Positions 50,907 to 60,274 of a stretch of DNA of 64,000 bases are shown in pieces (the first letter of the stretch is position 1; each line of letters starts with the position of its first letter). The notes under the pieces were generated by a model. That model was not told the origin of the DNA. It was given only the letters and a program-made list of their open reading frames with translations, and ran no database searches. The position numbers and the translations under genes are program-made. The stretch comes from Puniceicoccaceae bacterium (GTDB taxonomy: Bacteria > Verrucomicrobiota > Verrucomicrobiia > Opitutales > Coraliomargaritaceae), in contig JAGYJE010000009.1 in assembly GCA_018402305.1 (NCBI GenBank), forward strand, positions 1 through 64,000. Direction: 5' to 3'.

Positions 50907-52081
50907 TGAGTGACCAAGGACAACATTTTGTGGCGGATCATGTGCGGGGTCTGCCCCGCTCGGGTATTCGCGATTTTTTTGCAATCGTGGCAGCCATGCC
51001 TCAGGCAATTTCATTGGGCATCGGCGAGCCGGATTTTGTGACACCATGGCACATTCGGGAAGCGGCAATTTTTGCGCTCGAGAATGGAAAGACGAGCTAC
51101 ACAGACAACCTTGGCCTCATTCGTCTGCGGCGCGAGATCAGCACCTATGTGGAGAATAACTTCGGGATCAGCTACCATCCGGAGACGGATGTTTTGGTCG
51201 CTGTCGGTGTTTCGGAAGCCTTGGACATTGCTTTGCGGGCGGTGCTCAATCCCGGCGACAAAGTTCTCTACCACGAGCCGTGCTATGTCTCCTACAGCCC
51301 CAGCATCGTATTGGCGCACGCCCAACCCATCGCTGTTGCGACTTCAGCGGACGACGCGTTTGCGATCGATCCGGATCGAGTGGAAGCGTCTTGGGAGCCG
51401 GGGTGTAAAGTGCTTATGCTGAACTTTCCGACGAACCCGACGGGGGGCGTGACCGAACGGGCTAAGTTGGAGCGCCTCGCAAAATTTGCTGTAGAGAAAG
51501 ATCTGTTGATTATTAGCGATGAGATTTATTCTGAACTCACCTTTGAGGGTGCTCACACCAGCATTGCCTCGCTGCCGGGTATGCGAGACCGCACGATCTT
51601 CCTTCATGGGTTTTCTAAAGCATTTGCAATGACGGGCTTTCGCATCGGCTATGCCTGCGGCCCGAAGCCGCTAATTGAGGCAATGATGAAGGTTCACCAA
51701 TATAGTATGTTATGTGCGCCGATCCTTTCCCAAGAGGCCGCGATTGAAGCGCTTAAAAATGGAGCCCCGGCTGTTGCTAAAATGAAAGAGGCCTACCAGC
51801 GCCGTCGCGATTTAATCGTACGCCGTTTCAATGAAACCGGGCTGGAATGCCATCTCCCAAAGGGTTCGTTCTACGCCTTTCCATCCGTTAAATCGAGTGG
51901 GTTGGATTCGCTGACGTTCTGTAAGGATCTATTACAAAAAGAGGAGGTTGCGGTCGTTCCCGGCACCGCATTCGGGCCAAGTGGTGCGGGCTTTGTCCGG
52001 GCTAGTTTTTCCACCAGCTATGAGCGAATTCTCGAAGCTACAGATCGAATCGAGCGCTACGTAAACAGCGTTCAAAGCTAA
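50906..52081 (+). CDS. Class I/II PLP-dependent aminotransferase
   Basis: A 391-aa enzyme. SLGIGEPDFVTPWHIREAA and TSYTDNLGLIRLRREISTYV are the fold type I N-terminal motifs; MLNFPTNPTGGVTERAKLE and IISDEIYSELTFEG bind PLP; the Schiff-base Lys is in HGFSKAFAMTGFRIGYACG; the Arg that binds substrate carboxylate is in FVRASFSTSYE. It resembles the aspartate/aromatic aminotransferase subfamily If or Ig, linked with Lrp regulators. Substrate unassigned. Confidence 0.9.
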   Translation: MSDQGQHFVADHVRGLPRSGIRDFFAIVAAMPQAISLGIGEPDFVTPWHIREAAIFALENGKTSYTDNLGLIRLRREISTYVENNFGISYHPETDVLVAVGVSEALDIALRAVLNPGDKVLYHEPCYVSYSPSIVLAHAQPIAVATSADDAFAIDPDRVEASWEPGCKVLMLNFPTNPTGGVTERAKLERLAKFAVEKDLLIISDEIYSELTFEGAHTSIASLPGMRDRTIFLHGFSKAFAMTGFRIGYACGPKPLIEAMMKVHQYSMLCAPILSQEAAIEALKNGAPAVAKMKEAYQRRRDLIVRRFNETGLECHLPKGSFYAFPSVKSSGLDSLTFCKDLLQKEEVAVVPGTAFGPSGAGFVRASFSTSYERILEATDRIERYVNSVQS

Positions 52082-52146
52082 ACCAAGCTCTCGGGTACCT
52101 GCCAACTCCACACTCAAGTGCATCGAACTTTTGTTCGCTTTATTTA

Positions 52147-53709
52147 ATGATTGATCCCTCCAGAACTGTTGCCCTCGTAGGCCGTCCCAATGTTGGTAAA
52201 AGTCGTCTATTCAACCGGCTCTGTGGCAAACGCATGTCGATCGTTCACGATATGCCGGGCGTCACACGCGATTTAATTTCCACGGAAGTGCGTGATGATT
52301 ATGTGCTGCTTGATACTGGCGGCATCGGCATGGAGTTGGAGATGACCCCAAAAAAGATCGCTAGCGCTGCGGAGGATCAGGTCGAGTTTGCGATACAAGC
52401 TGCCCGCATCATACTTTTCGTAGTGGATGTGCGGTCGGGCATCACCTCTTTGGACGAGATTGTTGCGGAGAAACTGCGTCGTTACGGCAAGTCCGTGATC
52501 CTGGTAACCAACAAAGTGGACCTCGAGGCCAATGAAGCGGCGGCGGATGAGTTTTTGAGTCTTGGCTTGGGGGAACCTGTGCGGGTGTCTGCTGAGCATG
52601 GGCGTGGGGTTGCGGATCTTGAGCAGTTGATTGATAAAACACTCGGCCCGAAGCCCGAGGGAAGCGAAACTGACCGTTCTCAGCGCACACGTATTTCGCT
52701 GATCGGTCGGCCGAATGTGGGCAAGTCCTCAATCGGCAATCGCTTGCTAAAATCGACTCGGCTGATTGTGAGTGATGTGCCGGGCACAACGCGTGATTCG
52801 GTTGAGCTCGACCTGGATTATGCTCACAAGGATGGCGAGTTACTTAAGTTTCGTCTGGCGGACACGGCGGGCCTGCGGATGAAGCGCAAAGTGGATAGCC
52901 CGGTCGAGTATTTTTCCTGTGTCCGCACGCAGGCGGCGTTGGAGCGCTCAGATGTGGTCTTTCTGGTCATCGACGCGGTCGACGGTGTCACCAAGCAGGA
53001 TCAGGCACTGGCGGGGGAAATTCTCGATGCGGGACGCGCTCTGATTGTGGTGGTCAACAAGTGGGACGTTATCATTGAGCGATGGGAGCAAGACCCGATC
53101 GATGGTTATAAAAATCTGAAACATTTCCTGAAAAGCTATGAAGCGTCGTTGCGCCGTGAGATGTTCTTTCTTCCCGATCCACCAGTATTGTTTGTTTCGG
53201 CGGTGACCGGTTTTGAAATTGAGTCGATGCTGGAGAGGGCGGCAGCGCTCCAGGCCACGCTCGACATGAAACTCCCCACCGGTCGGCTCAACAACGTAAT
53301 CCAAAAGCTGTTTGAAGCGCGGTCACCCAAGATTATCGGAACAAAGCGGTTTAAGGTGTTTTATGCTGTGCAGACTGGTTCGAGGCCCTTGCGCATACGT
53401 TTTTTCTGCAATCGGGTCGAACGCTTGGATCCGGGTTACCGCCGCTATCTTGAAAAGGCGATCATCCATGAATTCAGCCTGGGGGGGTGCCCGGTGCGCT
53501 TTGATTTGGTCGGTAAGGAGCGCCGCTATGAGGCGGGCGAGGGCGAAATTGCCCCCCGCCATAGCGACACAATTCAGAATAAAGCGCGCTTAAGAAAGAT
53601 GGGGCCAGACGCGGCGAAGTTGGACACCCAACATCCGGAGCGCCGTAAGAAGATTGTGCAGAGGAAGGCGGCGCATAACCGGGGAGGCAAAATAGGGGGG
53701 GGCGCTTAG
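52147..53709 (+). CDS. der: Ribosome-assembly GTPase Der (EngA)
   Basis: A 520-aa protein with two tandem GTPase domains. First: GRPNVGKSRLFNRL, PGVTRD, DTGGIG, TNKVD. Second (from about residue 177): GRPNVGKSSIGNRL, PGTTRDSVELDL, DTAGLRMK, VNKWD. A KH-like domain follows (FKVFYAVQTGSRPLRIRFFCNRVERLDPGYRRYLEKAI). Der is needed for 50S subunit assembly. The basic C-terminal tail makes it longer than the usual 440-490 aa. It is preceded by a 65-bp gap. Confidence 0.96.
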   Translation: MIDPSRTVALVGRPNVGKSRLFNRLCGKRMSIVHDMPGVTRDLISTEVRDDYVLLDTGGIGMELEMTPKKIASAAEDQVEFAIQAARIILFVVDVRSGITSLDEIVAEKLRRYGKSVILVTNKVDLEANEAAADEFLSLGLGEPVRVSAEHGRGVADLEQLIDKTLGPKPEGSETDRSQRTRISLIGRPNVGKSSIGNRLLKSTRLIVSDVPGTTRDSVELDLDYAHKDGELLKFRLADTAGLRMKRKVDSPVEYFSCVRTQAALERSDVVFLVIDAVDGVTKQDQALAGEILDAGRALIVVVNKWDVIIERWEQDPIDGYKNLKHFLKSYEASLRREMFFLPDPPVLFVSAVTGFEIESMLERAAALQATLDMKLPTGRLNNVIQKLFEARSPKIIGTKRFKVFYAVQTGSRPLRIRFFCNRVERLDPGYRRYLEKAIIHEFSLGGCPVRFDLVGKERRYEAGEGEIAPRHSDTIQNKARLRKMGPDAAKLDTQHPERRKKIVQRKAAHNRGGKIGGGA

Positions 53710-53890
53710 TTCTGCAACATCGGCCTCCGGCATATCGAAACGTTTAGAGTTGAGTTCGGGGGCGCGTTTAGCCCAAGTCGTGCCTGTTTTTTTTGATCCA
53801 TGGCGAGGTGAACCCGGGTTAGGTAAACGTGACCATTCTCTCATTACCTGGAGAAAAGTGGTCATGCCGAGTGGTTTGCTGCTTTATTGA

Positions 53891-55168
53891 TCAAGTCTCG
53901 CGGATATCTCCCGTGCCATGGATGACGTATTTGTAGGCGCACAATTCATTCAGGCCCATGGGTCCACGAGCATGCAGACGATCCGTCGAAATGCCGATTT
54001 CGGCGCCAAGGCCGAATTCGAAGCCGTCGGAAAAACGGGTGGATGCATTATGAAAGACTGAGCCTGCATCAACTTCAGCAAGGAATTTTTTTGCAGCATC
54101 CGCATCCTCAGTCACAATCGCCTCAGTATGGCCTGAGGTATTGGCATTGATTAGTTCGATGGCGGCTTTCAGGTCTGGAACCACAGCAATGGAAATAATC
54201 AGATCGGTGTATTCTGTGGCGAAGTCTTCAGCATGGGCATCAACCAAGGGCAAGCCGCAGCCGGAGAGCAGTGCTTTTGCATGTTGGTCAACGCGTAGTT
54301 CGACGCCACGGTCGTGCAGTGCTTTGGCAATGCGTGGGAGTTGTGCGGCGGCACTCTGGTGAAAGATAAGGTTTTCGGCGGCGTTACACACGCCGGGTCG
54401 CTGGCATTTCGAATTGATAACGATGCGCTCAGCCATCTCCGGATCGGCTGCCGCATCAATATAGACGGAGCAAACGCCTGCGTAATGCTTAATCACTGGG
54501 ATGCGGCTGTTCTCTACCACAAATCGAATCAAACTTTCGCCACCCCTCGGGATGATGCAATGGATTGTATCCTCCTGCTTGAGTAGTGCATTGAGTGCCC
54601 GGCGATCTGTTGTGGGTATAAACTGCACGGCGTCTTCGTGGATGTCAGCCGCTCGGAGCCTCTCCTTTATCAGGGCCGCCAGCTTCATGTTTGTATGAAA
54701 GGCTTCTTTGCCACCACGGAGGATAGCCGCGTTCCCGGACTTCAGGCAGAGGACTGCACAGTCGATGGTTACGTTTGGCCGGGATTCGTAGATAATCCCA
54801 ATGACTCCGATCGGCACACGCACCTTTCTTAGATCAAAGCCTCGCGGTGGGTTGAGGCGCTCGATCTCAAAACCGACAGGATCCGGGAGAGCAGCTACCT
54901 GGCGGACACCCTCGGCCATCGCAGCGATTCTTCCCGGAGTGAACGTGAGTCGCTCGGTCATCGGGCCGGAGAGGTCAAGCGCCTGAGCTGCTTGAAGATC
55001 AAGAGAGTTGGCAACCAGAATGGAATCAGTCTCCTGGACGAGGCGTTCGGCTAGCGCACTCAGAAACCGATTTTTCTGTTTGGTCGAAAGGCTCGCCAGC
55101 TCGAGTGATGCTGCACGAGCCTGCTTCGCTACTTGGGTAACGAGTTCGGATATTTGGTCGGTATTCAT
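53891..55168 (-). CDS. proA: Gamma-glutamyl phosphate reductase
   Basis: A 425-aa NADPH-dependent enzyme of proline synthesis, converting gamma-glutamyl phosphate to glutamate semialdehyde. [39 protein letters not shown] is the family signature, the catalytic Cys lies in [20 protein letters not shown] and the C-terminal [40 protein letters not shown] is conserved. The partner proB is not in the window. The 181-bp gap between der and proA (53710-53890) shows no gene. Confidence 0.95.
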   Translation of the reverse strand: MNTDQISELVTQVAKQARAASLELASLSTKQKNRFLSALAERLVQETDSILVANSLDLQAAQALDLSGPMTERLTFTPGRIAAMAEGVRQVAALPDPVGFEIERLNPPRGFDLRKVRVPIGVIGIIYESRPNVTIDCAVLCLKSGNAAILRGGKEAFHTNMKLAALIKERLRAADIHEDAVQFIPTTDRRALNALLKQEDTIHCIIPRGGESLIRFVVENSRIPVIKHYAGVCSVYIDAAADPEMAERIVINSKCQRPGVCNAAENLIFHQSAAAQLPRIAKALHDRGVELRVDQHAKALLSGCGLPLVDAHAEDFATEYTDLIISIAVVPDLKAAIELINANTSGHTEAIVTEDADAAKKFLAEVDAGSVFHNASTRFSDGFEFGLGAEIGISTDRLHARGPMGLNELCAYKYVIHGTGDIRET

Positions 55169-55183
55169 GATTATGGCTTCTGA

Positions 55184-56164
55184 CTAGAGGGCACTCAGAA
55201 TAACGTCCCAGACGTGCTCGGGGAGGACACTGCCTTGTTCCTGCACGACGGCCGCGCCCAGAATAGAGCCGATACGGCCACATTCTGTAAGAGAACGGTT
55301 TTGTGACCATCCGTAGAGGAAGCCTGCTGCCCATAAATCGCCCGCTCCAGTGGTATCGACGACCCGGGCCGCGTGCATTGGCTCAATTCGCTCAACCTCA
55401 CCCGCACGGGCGATGTAAGCGCCATGTGCGCCGACTTTAATCGCTGCGATATCCACCAGCTCAGCAAGGCGGATTGCCATGGCACAATAGTCATCAGAAA
55501 TGCCGGTGAACGCCGCACCCTCCTCCTCGTTAGCGAAAACGATATCCACGTAATCCCGCAAAATTTCCGGAAGAATCGTTTTTGTCGCATTCACAACTTC
55601 GAAGCTGGCCAGGTCGAGGCTGATGGTGCAGCCCGCCTCCTTCGCAGCACGAAGAACTTTTCGCATGAGTGCTTCGTTAAAAAGCAGATAGCCCTCTATA
55701 TGGGCATGGTGACAGCCTTCAAAGTCGCCAGTCGATATTTCATCAGGCATGAGTGTCATGGCCGCGCCGAGGTCTGTGCGCATCGTGCGCTCGCCATCTG
55801 GCGTCACGAGGGAGAGACAATGCCCATTCGGGACGGCCCCGATCTTAAACCGGGAGGTATCGCCGCCCAGTTGGGCAAAGCTATTGCGGTAAAAGTGACC
55901 CTGGCTGCAGTTGCCGGTTTTACCGAGAAAACCCGTCGATGCACCCATGCGTGCGAGGGCAAAGGTCGTGTTTCCGGCAGAGCCACCTGGAGCGGTCATC
56001 CCCGCTCTGGGCAGTCGCTCGATTAAGTCTGTTATCGTTTGAGCATCAACGAGGACCATACCCCCTTTTGCTCCCTCGATTTGGGAGACGAATTGCTCAT
56101 CGACGAGGGCGATGGTGTCAACGATTGGGCTACCAACACCAAGGATAGAAATTGTTTGCGGCAT
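55184..56164 (-). CDS. PfkB-family carbohydrate kinase (adenosine kinase-like)
   Basis: A 326-aa ribokinase-superfamily kinase. The N-terminus [17 protein letters not shown], the first PfkB signature [27 protein letters not shown] and the second [17 protein letters not shown] (anion hole and catalytic Asp) are intact. [18 protein letters not shown] and [13 protein letters not shown] resemble the adenosine/ribokinase-like subgroup. Phosphate acceptor unproven. It lies 15 bp upstream of proA and is probably co-transcribed. Confidence 0.88.
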   Translation of the reverse strand: MPQTISILGVGSPIVDTIALVDEQFVSQIEGAKGGMVLVDAQTITDLIERLPRAGMTAPGGSAGNTTFALARMGASTGFLGKTGNCSQGHFYRNSFAQLGGDTSRFKIGAVPNGHCLSLVTPDGERTMRTDLGAAMTLMPDEISTGDFEGCHHAHIEGYLLFNEALMRKVLRAAKEAGCTISLDLASFEVVNATKTILPEILRDYVDIVFANEEEGAAFTGISDDYCAMAIRLAELVDIAAIKVGAHGAYIARAGEVERIEPMHAARVVDTTGAGDLWAAGFLYGWSQNRSLTECGRIGSILGAAVVQEQGSVLPEHVWDVILSAL

Positions 56165-56190
56165 AGTGAGCTTGCTTAAAAGGCAGTCTA

Positions 56191-56226
56191 GAAAGAAAAA
56201 CCGCCTCTCCGATTAGGAGGGCGGTC
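56191..56226 (-). terminator. Rho-independent terminator after the small lipoprotein gene
   Basis: On the minus strand ACCGCCCTCC and GGAGAGGCGGT form a GC-rich stem with a short TAATC loop, followed by TTTTTCTTTC. It lies 24 bp past the lipoprotein stop and before the PfkB kinase start. Confidence 0.85.
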
Positions 56227-56249
56227 GTTCCCATAAAGCGTTCTAGGTG

Positions 56250-56636
56250 TTAGAGCGCATTGCGGATACGGGCATAGATGTTTTGGGATTCGGCAAGATC
56301 ACCAAGACTTCCGACGCGGATGCGTATTTCGGACCCGCCCTCATCGGCCACTACCGCTTGAACCCGGACCTTTTTGTCTCCTCTTGTTCGCGCGTAGATC
56401 GTGATCGAATCATCCTTGTGGAGCTCGCCCGTACGGAAGTAGCCCATCTCATCCATCTCGCGAATGGCAACACGGAAGATTTGACCGATTGGCGCATCAG
56501 CCGGAGCATAAAAAGTGCCCGCCTGGTAATTAGCGGTTTGTTCCTGTCCTGCTAACGGGTCGATTGCTACGGGGGTCGTGCAACCGGAAAGAATAAGGAC
56601 AAAGATTGTGACGATTGATTGGAGTGTTAGTTTCAT
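56250..56636 (-). CDS. Small lipoprotein, DUF3568-like
   Basis: The ATG at 56636 gives 128 residues. The signal peptide MKLTLQSIVTIFVLILSGC ends in a lipobox (ILSGC). The mature part (FYAPADAPIGQIFRVAIREMDEMGYFRTGELHKDDSITIYARTRGDKKVRVQAVVADEGGSEIRIRVGSLGD) matches the DUF3568 pattern of small periplasmic lipoproteins. Function unknown. It ends at a strong terminator. Confidence 0.75.
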   Translation of the reverse strand: MKLTLQSIVTIFVLILSGCTTPVAIDPLAGQEQTANYQAGTFYAPADAPIGQIFRVAIREMDEMGYFRTGELHKDDSITIYARTRGDKKVRVQAVVADEGGSEIRIRVGSLGDLAESQNIYARIRNAL

Positions 56637-56811
56637 AATTCTTGATAGGTTTAAGTGCTTTTTCGCAGAGTGCAATCACAAGCTTGAAAGATAGGGAGTG
56701 TGTTGGAAGGAAGGCAAGATAAACGGGGTGACCACCCTTGTTTTCAGTGAATTCTCCAGTTGAAGAATCTGCGGTCCTATGCACGCATTCGCCCGAGAAA
56801 TCCCTTTCAAA

Positions 56812-58176
56812 TCAAGAGGTAGCATCCTTTTGGTGTCGAACACTCAGTTTCACTTCTCCATCATAGAGTCTTGCTCGGATGACGGTTTCTTTCAAAGCCT
56901 CTGCCGAATGCTGTATAATGCGGCCATTCTCGCTTTGTAATATGGTGTATCCCCGCTTCAGGGTCGCTTGAAGGCTGCCGTTGGCTAGACGCTGCCGGAG
57001 GTATTGTAGGGCATCGCGTTTTTGTTTATGGGTCAATGCCGTGGCTCGTTCGAGACGATGGAAGGCGCTTTCCAGGCTTTGTTGGGCCACGGAAATCCGG
57101 GTCTTTGGGTGATGCTCGGCAATTCTCTGGGCAAATTCCCCCACCACGCCCTCAAACGCGGATAGCCGCTTCGCCAGTCCGCGTTTAAGCTGATTTTCGA
57201 TGTCGTCAAGGCACATTCCGAGATGTTGAATTTGCCTATCCGGCGCGATAATTCGAAGGCGTGCGAGGCGATCTCTGAGCGTAGATTGCCATCGTTCGGC
57301 GTGGCTTTCTGCAATGGAGTGGAGCGACTCGGCCGCAACTTCCAGCGCCCGCAAAGCCTCCAAGTAGAGTGTCGAGATGAGTTCGGCTGCTCCGGAAGGC
57401 GTTTCAGCCCGACGGTCGGCAGCAAAGTCGGTCAGAACAGTGTCGATCTCATGGCCGATCGCCGAGATCGTAGGGAGCGGGCTCTCGGCGACCTTTCGAG
57501 CGAGTGACTCATCGTTAAAGGCCCAGAGGTCTTCGATGCTACCGCCACCACGGGTCAATACAACCAGGTCGAAGCTGGCACTGGCATTGGCATGTTGCAG
57601 CATCGAGATGACCTCCGCCGCCGCACCGCGCCCCTGGACCCGCGCAGGAAAGATGACAACTTCACCAGCAAATCCGCGGCGATGCAGGATGCGGAGAAAA
57701 TCGCGAATCGCCGCTCCAGTGGGGGAGGTGATCACGGCAATTCGCTGCGGAAGCAGGGGTAGTGGTTTTTTCCGTGTAGGATCGAACAAACCTTCGCCAG
57801 CCAGCTTTCGTTTTAATCGCTCAAATTCCAGTTGCAGGCGTCCTGAGCCGCTTTGAATCGCTACCTTTGCGATCAACTGATAACGACCATGGGGCTCAAA
57901 CACAGAAATATCTCCAAGCAATAATAGCTCCATCCCATCCTCCAGCTCGAAAGACTGGCGCGCGGCATCCCGGGCAAAGAGAGCACATGGCAACTGGCTA
58001 CCCGCATCTTTGATTGAGAAATAGACGTGGCCGGAGCTTTGGCGGCGCAAGTTGGAAATTTCGCCCTGGACCCAGATACGCGAAAAGTTCTCCTCCAGCT
58101 GACCCTTGATCAGGCGGGTCAAGCTCGTTACACTGAGGACTTCTTCTGGGGATGGAGTGAGTAAATTATCGAGCAT
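56812..58176 (-). CDS. xseA: Exodeoxyribonuclease VII large subunit
   Basis: A 454-aa protein. The N-terminal OB-fold reads SVTSLTRLIKGQLEENFSRIWVQGEISNLRRQSSGHVYFSIKDAGSQLPCALF. The catalytic domain has IAVITSPTGAAIRDFLRILHRR, VVLTRGGGSIEDLWAFNDE and AIGHEIDTVLTDFAADRRAETPSGAAEL. The C-terminal half is long coiled coil. It digests single-stranded DNA with XseB; no xseB is seen here. It overlaps the VTT-protein gene by 11 bp. Confidence 0.95.
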   Translation of the reverse strand: MLDNLLTPSPEEVLSVTSLTRLIKGQLEENFSRIWVQGEISNLRRQSSGHVYFSIKDAGSQLPCALFARDAARQSFELEDGMELLLLGDISVFEPHGRYQLIAKVAIQSGSGRLQLEFERLKRKLAGEGLFDPTRKKPLPLLPQRIAVITSPTGAAIRDFLRILHRRGFAGEVVIFPARVQGRGAAAEVISMLQHANASASFDLVVLTRGGGSIEDLWAFNDESLARKVAESPLPTISAIGHEIDTVLTDFAADRRAETPSGAAELISTLYLEALRALEVAAESLHSIAESHAERWQSTLRDRLARLRIIAPDRQIQHLGMCLDDIENQLKRGLAKRLSAFEGVVGEFAQRIAEHHPKTRISVAQQSLESAFHRLERATALTHKQKRDALQYLRQRLANGSLQATLKRGYTILQSENGRIIQHSAEALKETVIRARLYDGEVKLSVRHQKDATS

Positions 58177-58849
58177 ACGCTTTATATTTTAGTCTGATTA
58201 TGCGGGTGGCGCCGACGAGCACGATGATGATTGCGATCCCTGAGAGGGCCATGCCCGTGTGACCCTCAAAAAGGGCACCCCCAGTGGTGATGAAGCCAAC
58301 AGTCCAGAGTGCTGTGGTTGGAAGAGAAATGATAAAATAAGTGCGCGCGCGCATCCCGACAAGGCCGAGCACAACATTTTGTAAGGCATAAGGAATGCCT
58401 GGCGTCAGACGAAGGATTAAGCCCAATCGCAGCCCTCTGCCGGCGCCAAGGTCAGGGAGGGGGCGGTTTTTATAGAGGATGCGTAACAGCCAAAGACGCA
58501 GCGGGCCGGCGGCGAGCGCATACGTCCACGTGGTGCAGAGCGCCTGCGCGCCAATTCCCAGCGCCAGCGTTGCCGGCAGGCCGATGCGGGGCACTAAAAC
58601 TATGCCAAACAGAAACAGAACAGGGCTGATTGGAAAGCCGATTCCCGGTACAGTACTCAGCAAGAGGACCAGGGCCCATGGATTGTTCTCCAAGAAGCCC
58701 ATTCCTGCCTGGGCGAGGCTGAACCAATAATCGATGTTGGGCCGGCTCTGCCAGATAAAGAAGACGATGCCGCCGAACACTAAGGCAGCTCCGGTGAGAA
58801 GCGCGCCATTTTGCTTCAAGCGGGATCGATCTTCTGTTTGTTGGCTCAT
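58166..58849 (-). CDS. TVP38/TMEM64-family (VTT domain) membrane protein
   Basis: The ATG at 58849 (MSQQTEDRSRLKQNG) gives 227 residues; an in-frame ATG at 58888 is less likely. Helices include LLTGAALVFGGIVFFIW, ALVLLLSTVPGIGFPISPVLFLFGIVLV and ALSGIAIIIVLVGATRII. GLRLGLILRLTPGIPYALQNVVLGLVGMR carries the VTT signature R-x-x-P. VTT proteins (DedA-related) act as lipid scramblases or carriers. Its 3' end overlaps xseA by 11 bp. Confidence 0.82.
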   Translation of the reverse strand: MSQQTEDRSRLKQNGALLTGAALVFGGIVFFIWQSRPNIDYWFSLAQAGMGFLENNPWALVLLLSTVPGIGFPISPVLFLFGIVLVPRIGLPATLALGIGAQALCTTWTYALAAGPLRLWLLRILYKNRPLPDLGAGRGLRLGLILRLTPGIPYALQNVVLGLVGMRARTYFIISLPTTALWTVGFITTGGALFEGHTGMALSGIAIIIVLVGATRIIRLKYKAYAR

Positions 58850-58994
58850 CCTTCCGAAAAGGAAAGAGGTTAGCAATCCAGCTGGCAAGACACCGCATGG
58901 GAAAAGTTTGGCTATATTTGCGGGAATTGAAGAAAGGCAGGATCCTCAGAACGCTGGCTTGCCAGATGCAAGAAAGCCCTTAACTTGCACGCTC

Positions 58995-59651
58995 ATGGAC
59001 GAAGAAATCGAATCATCATCGGGCGCTTCCATTTTGCCGATCGCGATGGCCGTGCTCGCGGTTGCGCTGGGTGGTGCGGGCCTTTATTTTGGCATTAACG
59101 CAAGTCAGCAGGTATCGCCCCTGGCTGATTCGATCGATTCCGGAACCAGTTCCGTAGCCCGCCTGGAAAAGCAACTGTCATCTATCGAGACGCGACTGGC
59201 GGAAATTGGCGCAAGTAGCGAGCAACTGGGAAAGACGGTGGAGCGTTTGCGGATTTACGGAACACAAAGCGAACAAGCAGTTAAGCAGGTGGCCTCGGCG
59301 GCGCGCTCGAATCGCGAGGAAATCGTGACGCTGGCTGGAAAGATGAACGAACTTGCCGAGAGCATCACCTCTGGCGGCAGTACACGCAGCGCGCCCCCAG
59401 GCCCGGGGCAAAGCTCAGATTCCAGCAGCCAAAGCAGGGTCAGCGCGTCGGTTCGCCCCGCATTGGCGGAAGGCGACTCCGACGCCCAGTCTGGTAGCGA
59501 AAGGAGCGGGAGGTCCTACCGGATACAGGCAGGAGATACCTTTGCCAAGATTGCAACCAAACTTGGGATCAGCTTGAATGCGCTGATTGATGCAAATCCG
59601 GACGCCGACACACGGCGCCTCCAAATCGGGCAGACGATTCAGCTGCCGTGA
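58995..59651 (+). CDS. Membrane-anchored LysM-domain protein
   Basis: A 218-aa protein from the ATG at 58995. A membrane anchor ([22 protein letters not shown]) is followed by a coiled coil (residues about 45-120, [19 protein letters not shown] ... [18 protein letters not shown]), a Ser/Pro-rich linker and a C-terminal LysM domain ([44 protein letters not shown]). LysM binds peptidoglycan, so the protein probably ties the inner membrane to the cell wall. Confidence 0.85.
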   Translation: MDEEIESSSGASILPIAMAVLAVALGGAGLYFGINASQQVSPLADSIDSGTSSVARLEKQLSSIETRLAEIGASSEQLGKTVERLRIYGTQSEQAVKQVASAARSNREEIVTLAGKMNELAESITSGGSTRSAPPGPGQSSDSSSQSRVSASVRPALAEGDSDAQSGSERSGRSYRIQAGDTFAKIATKLGISLNALIDANPDADTRRLQIGQTIQLP

Positions 59652-59655
59652 CGGA

Positions 59656-60261
59656 ATGAGCGATTTTTCGCAAACAGATACGGAGCCCAAGGCCTTGCGG
59701 GAGGCCCCTTCTTGTTGGGAGGTTTTGAGTGATCGCCCACTCCACGATTGCCGCGTCTGGGAACTTCGTGAGCGTCGCTATCGTCACCCAAAAAATGGCC
59801 AAGAGGGGGATTTTTATTATTTGAATTCAAAGGATTGGGTTTTGGTCGTCGCTCGCACGCGGGAGGGTCAACTTCTACTCATTCGCCAATTTCGATGGGG
59901 CGCAGACGAGCTCTCTTGGGAGTTACCCGGGGGCATTATGGATCCTGGTGAAGACCCCGTCGCGGCTGGACTTCGCGAATTGCGCGAGGAAACAGGGTAT
60001 ACTGCGGAAAGTGGCCGTTTAATCGGTCGTGCAAGGCCGAATCCAGCTATTCTGAACAACCATTGCCATGTGGTTTTTGTCGACGGGGTCGAGCCGCATT
60101 CCAAGGGCACGGATTGGGATGAGCACGAAGAAATCGAAGTGCGGGCCCTGCCAGAGTGCACCGTTTTAGCGTGGGTTAAAGCGTGGAAAATCGGTCACGC
60201 TTTGGCGCTGAATGCTTTATTCTTCTATTTATTGGATCAGGAAACAGATCTGGAAACCTAA
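59656..60261 (+). CDS. Nudix hydrolase, ADP-ribose pyrophosphatase-like
   Basis: A 201-aa protein from the ATG at 59656, 4 bp after the LysM gene. The Nudix box [24 protein letters not shown] fits GX5EX7[41 protein letters not shown] is typical of ADP-ribose/GDP-mannose pyrophosphatases, which hydrolyse nucleoside diphosphate sugars with Mg2+. Exact substrate not determined. Confidence 0.88.
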   Translation: MSDFSQTDTEPKALREAPSCWEVLSDRPLHDCRVWELRERRYRHPKNGQEGDFYYLNSKDWVLVVARTREGQLLLIRQFRWGADELSWELPGGIMDPGEDPVAAGLRELREETGYTAESGRLIGRARPNPAILNNHCHVVFVDGVEPHSKGTDWDEHEEIEVRALPECTVLAWVKAWKIGHALALNALFFYLLDQETDLET

Positions 60262-60274
60262 TGTCTGATTGTTT

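Noticed and set aside
53710..53890. Minus-strand ORF between der and proA
   Set aside because: Short, mostly antisense to the der tail, without a credible start or family.
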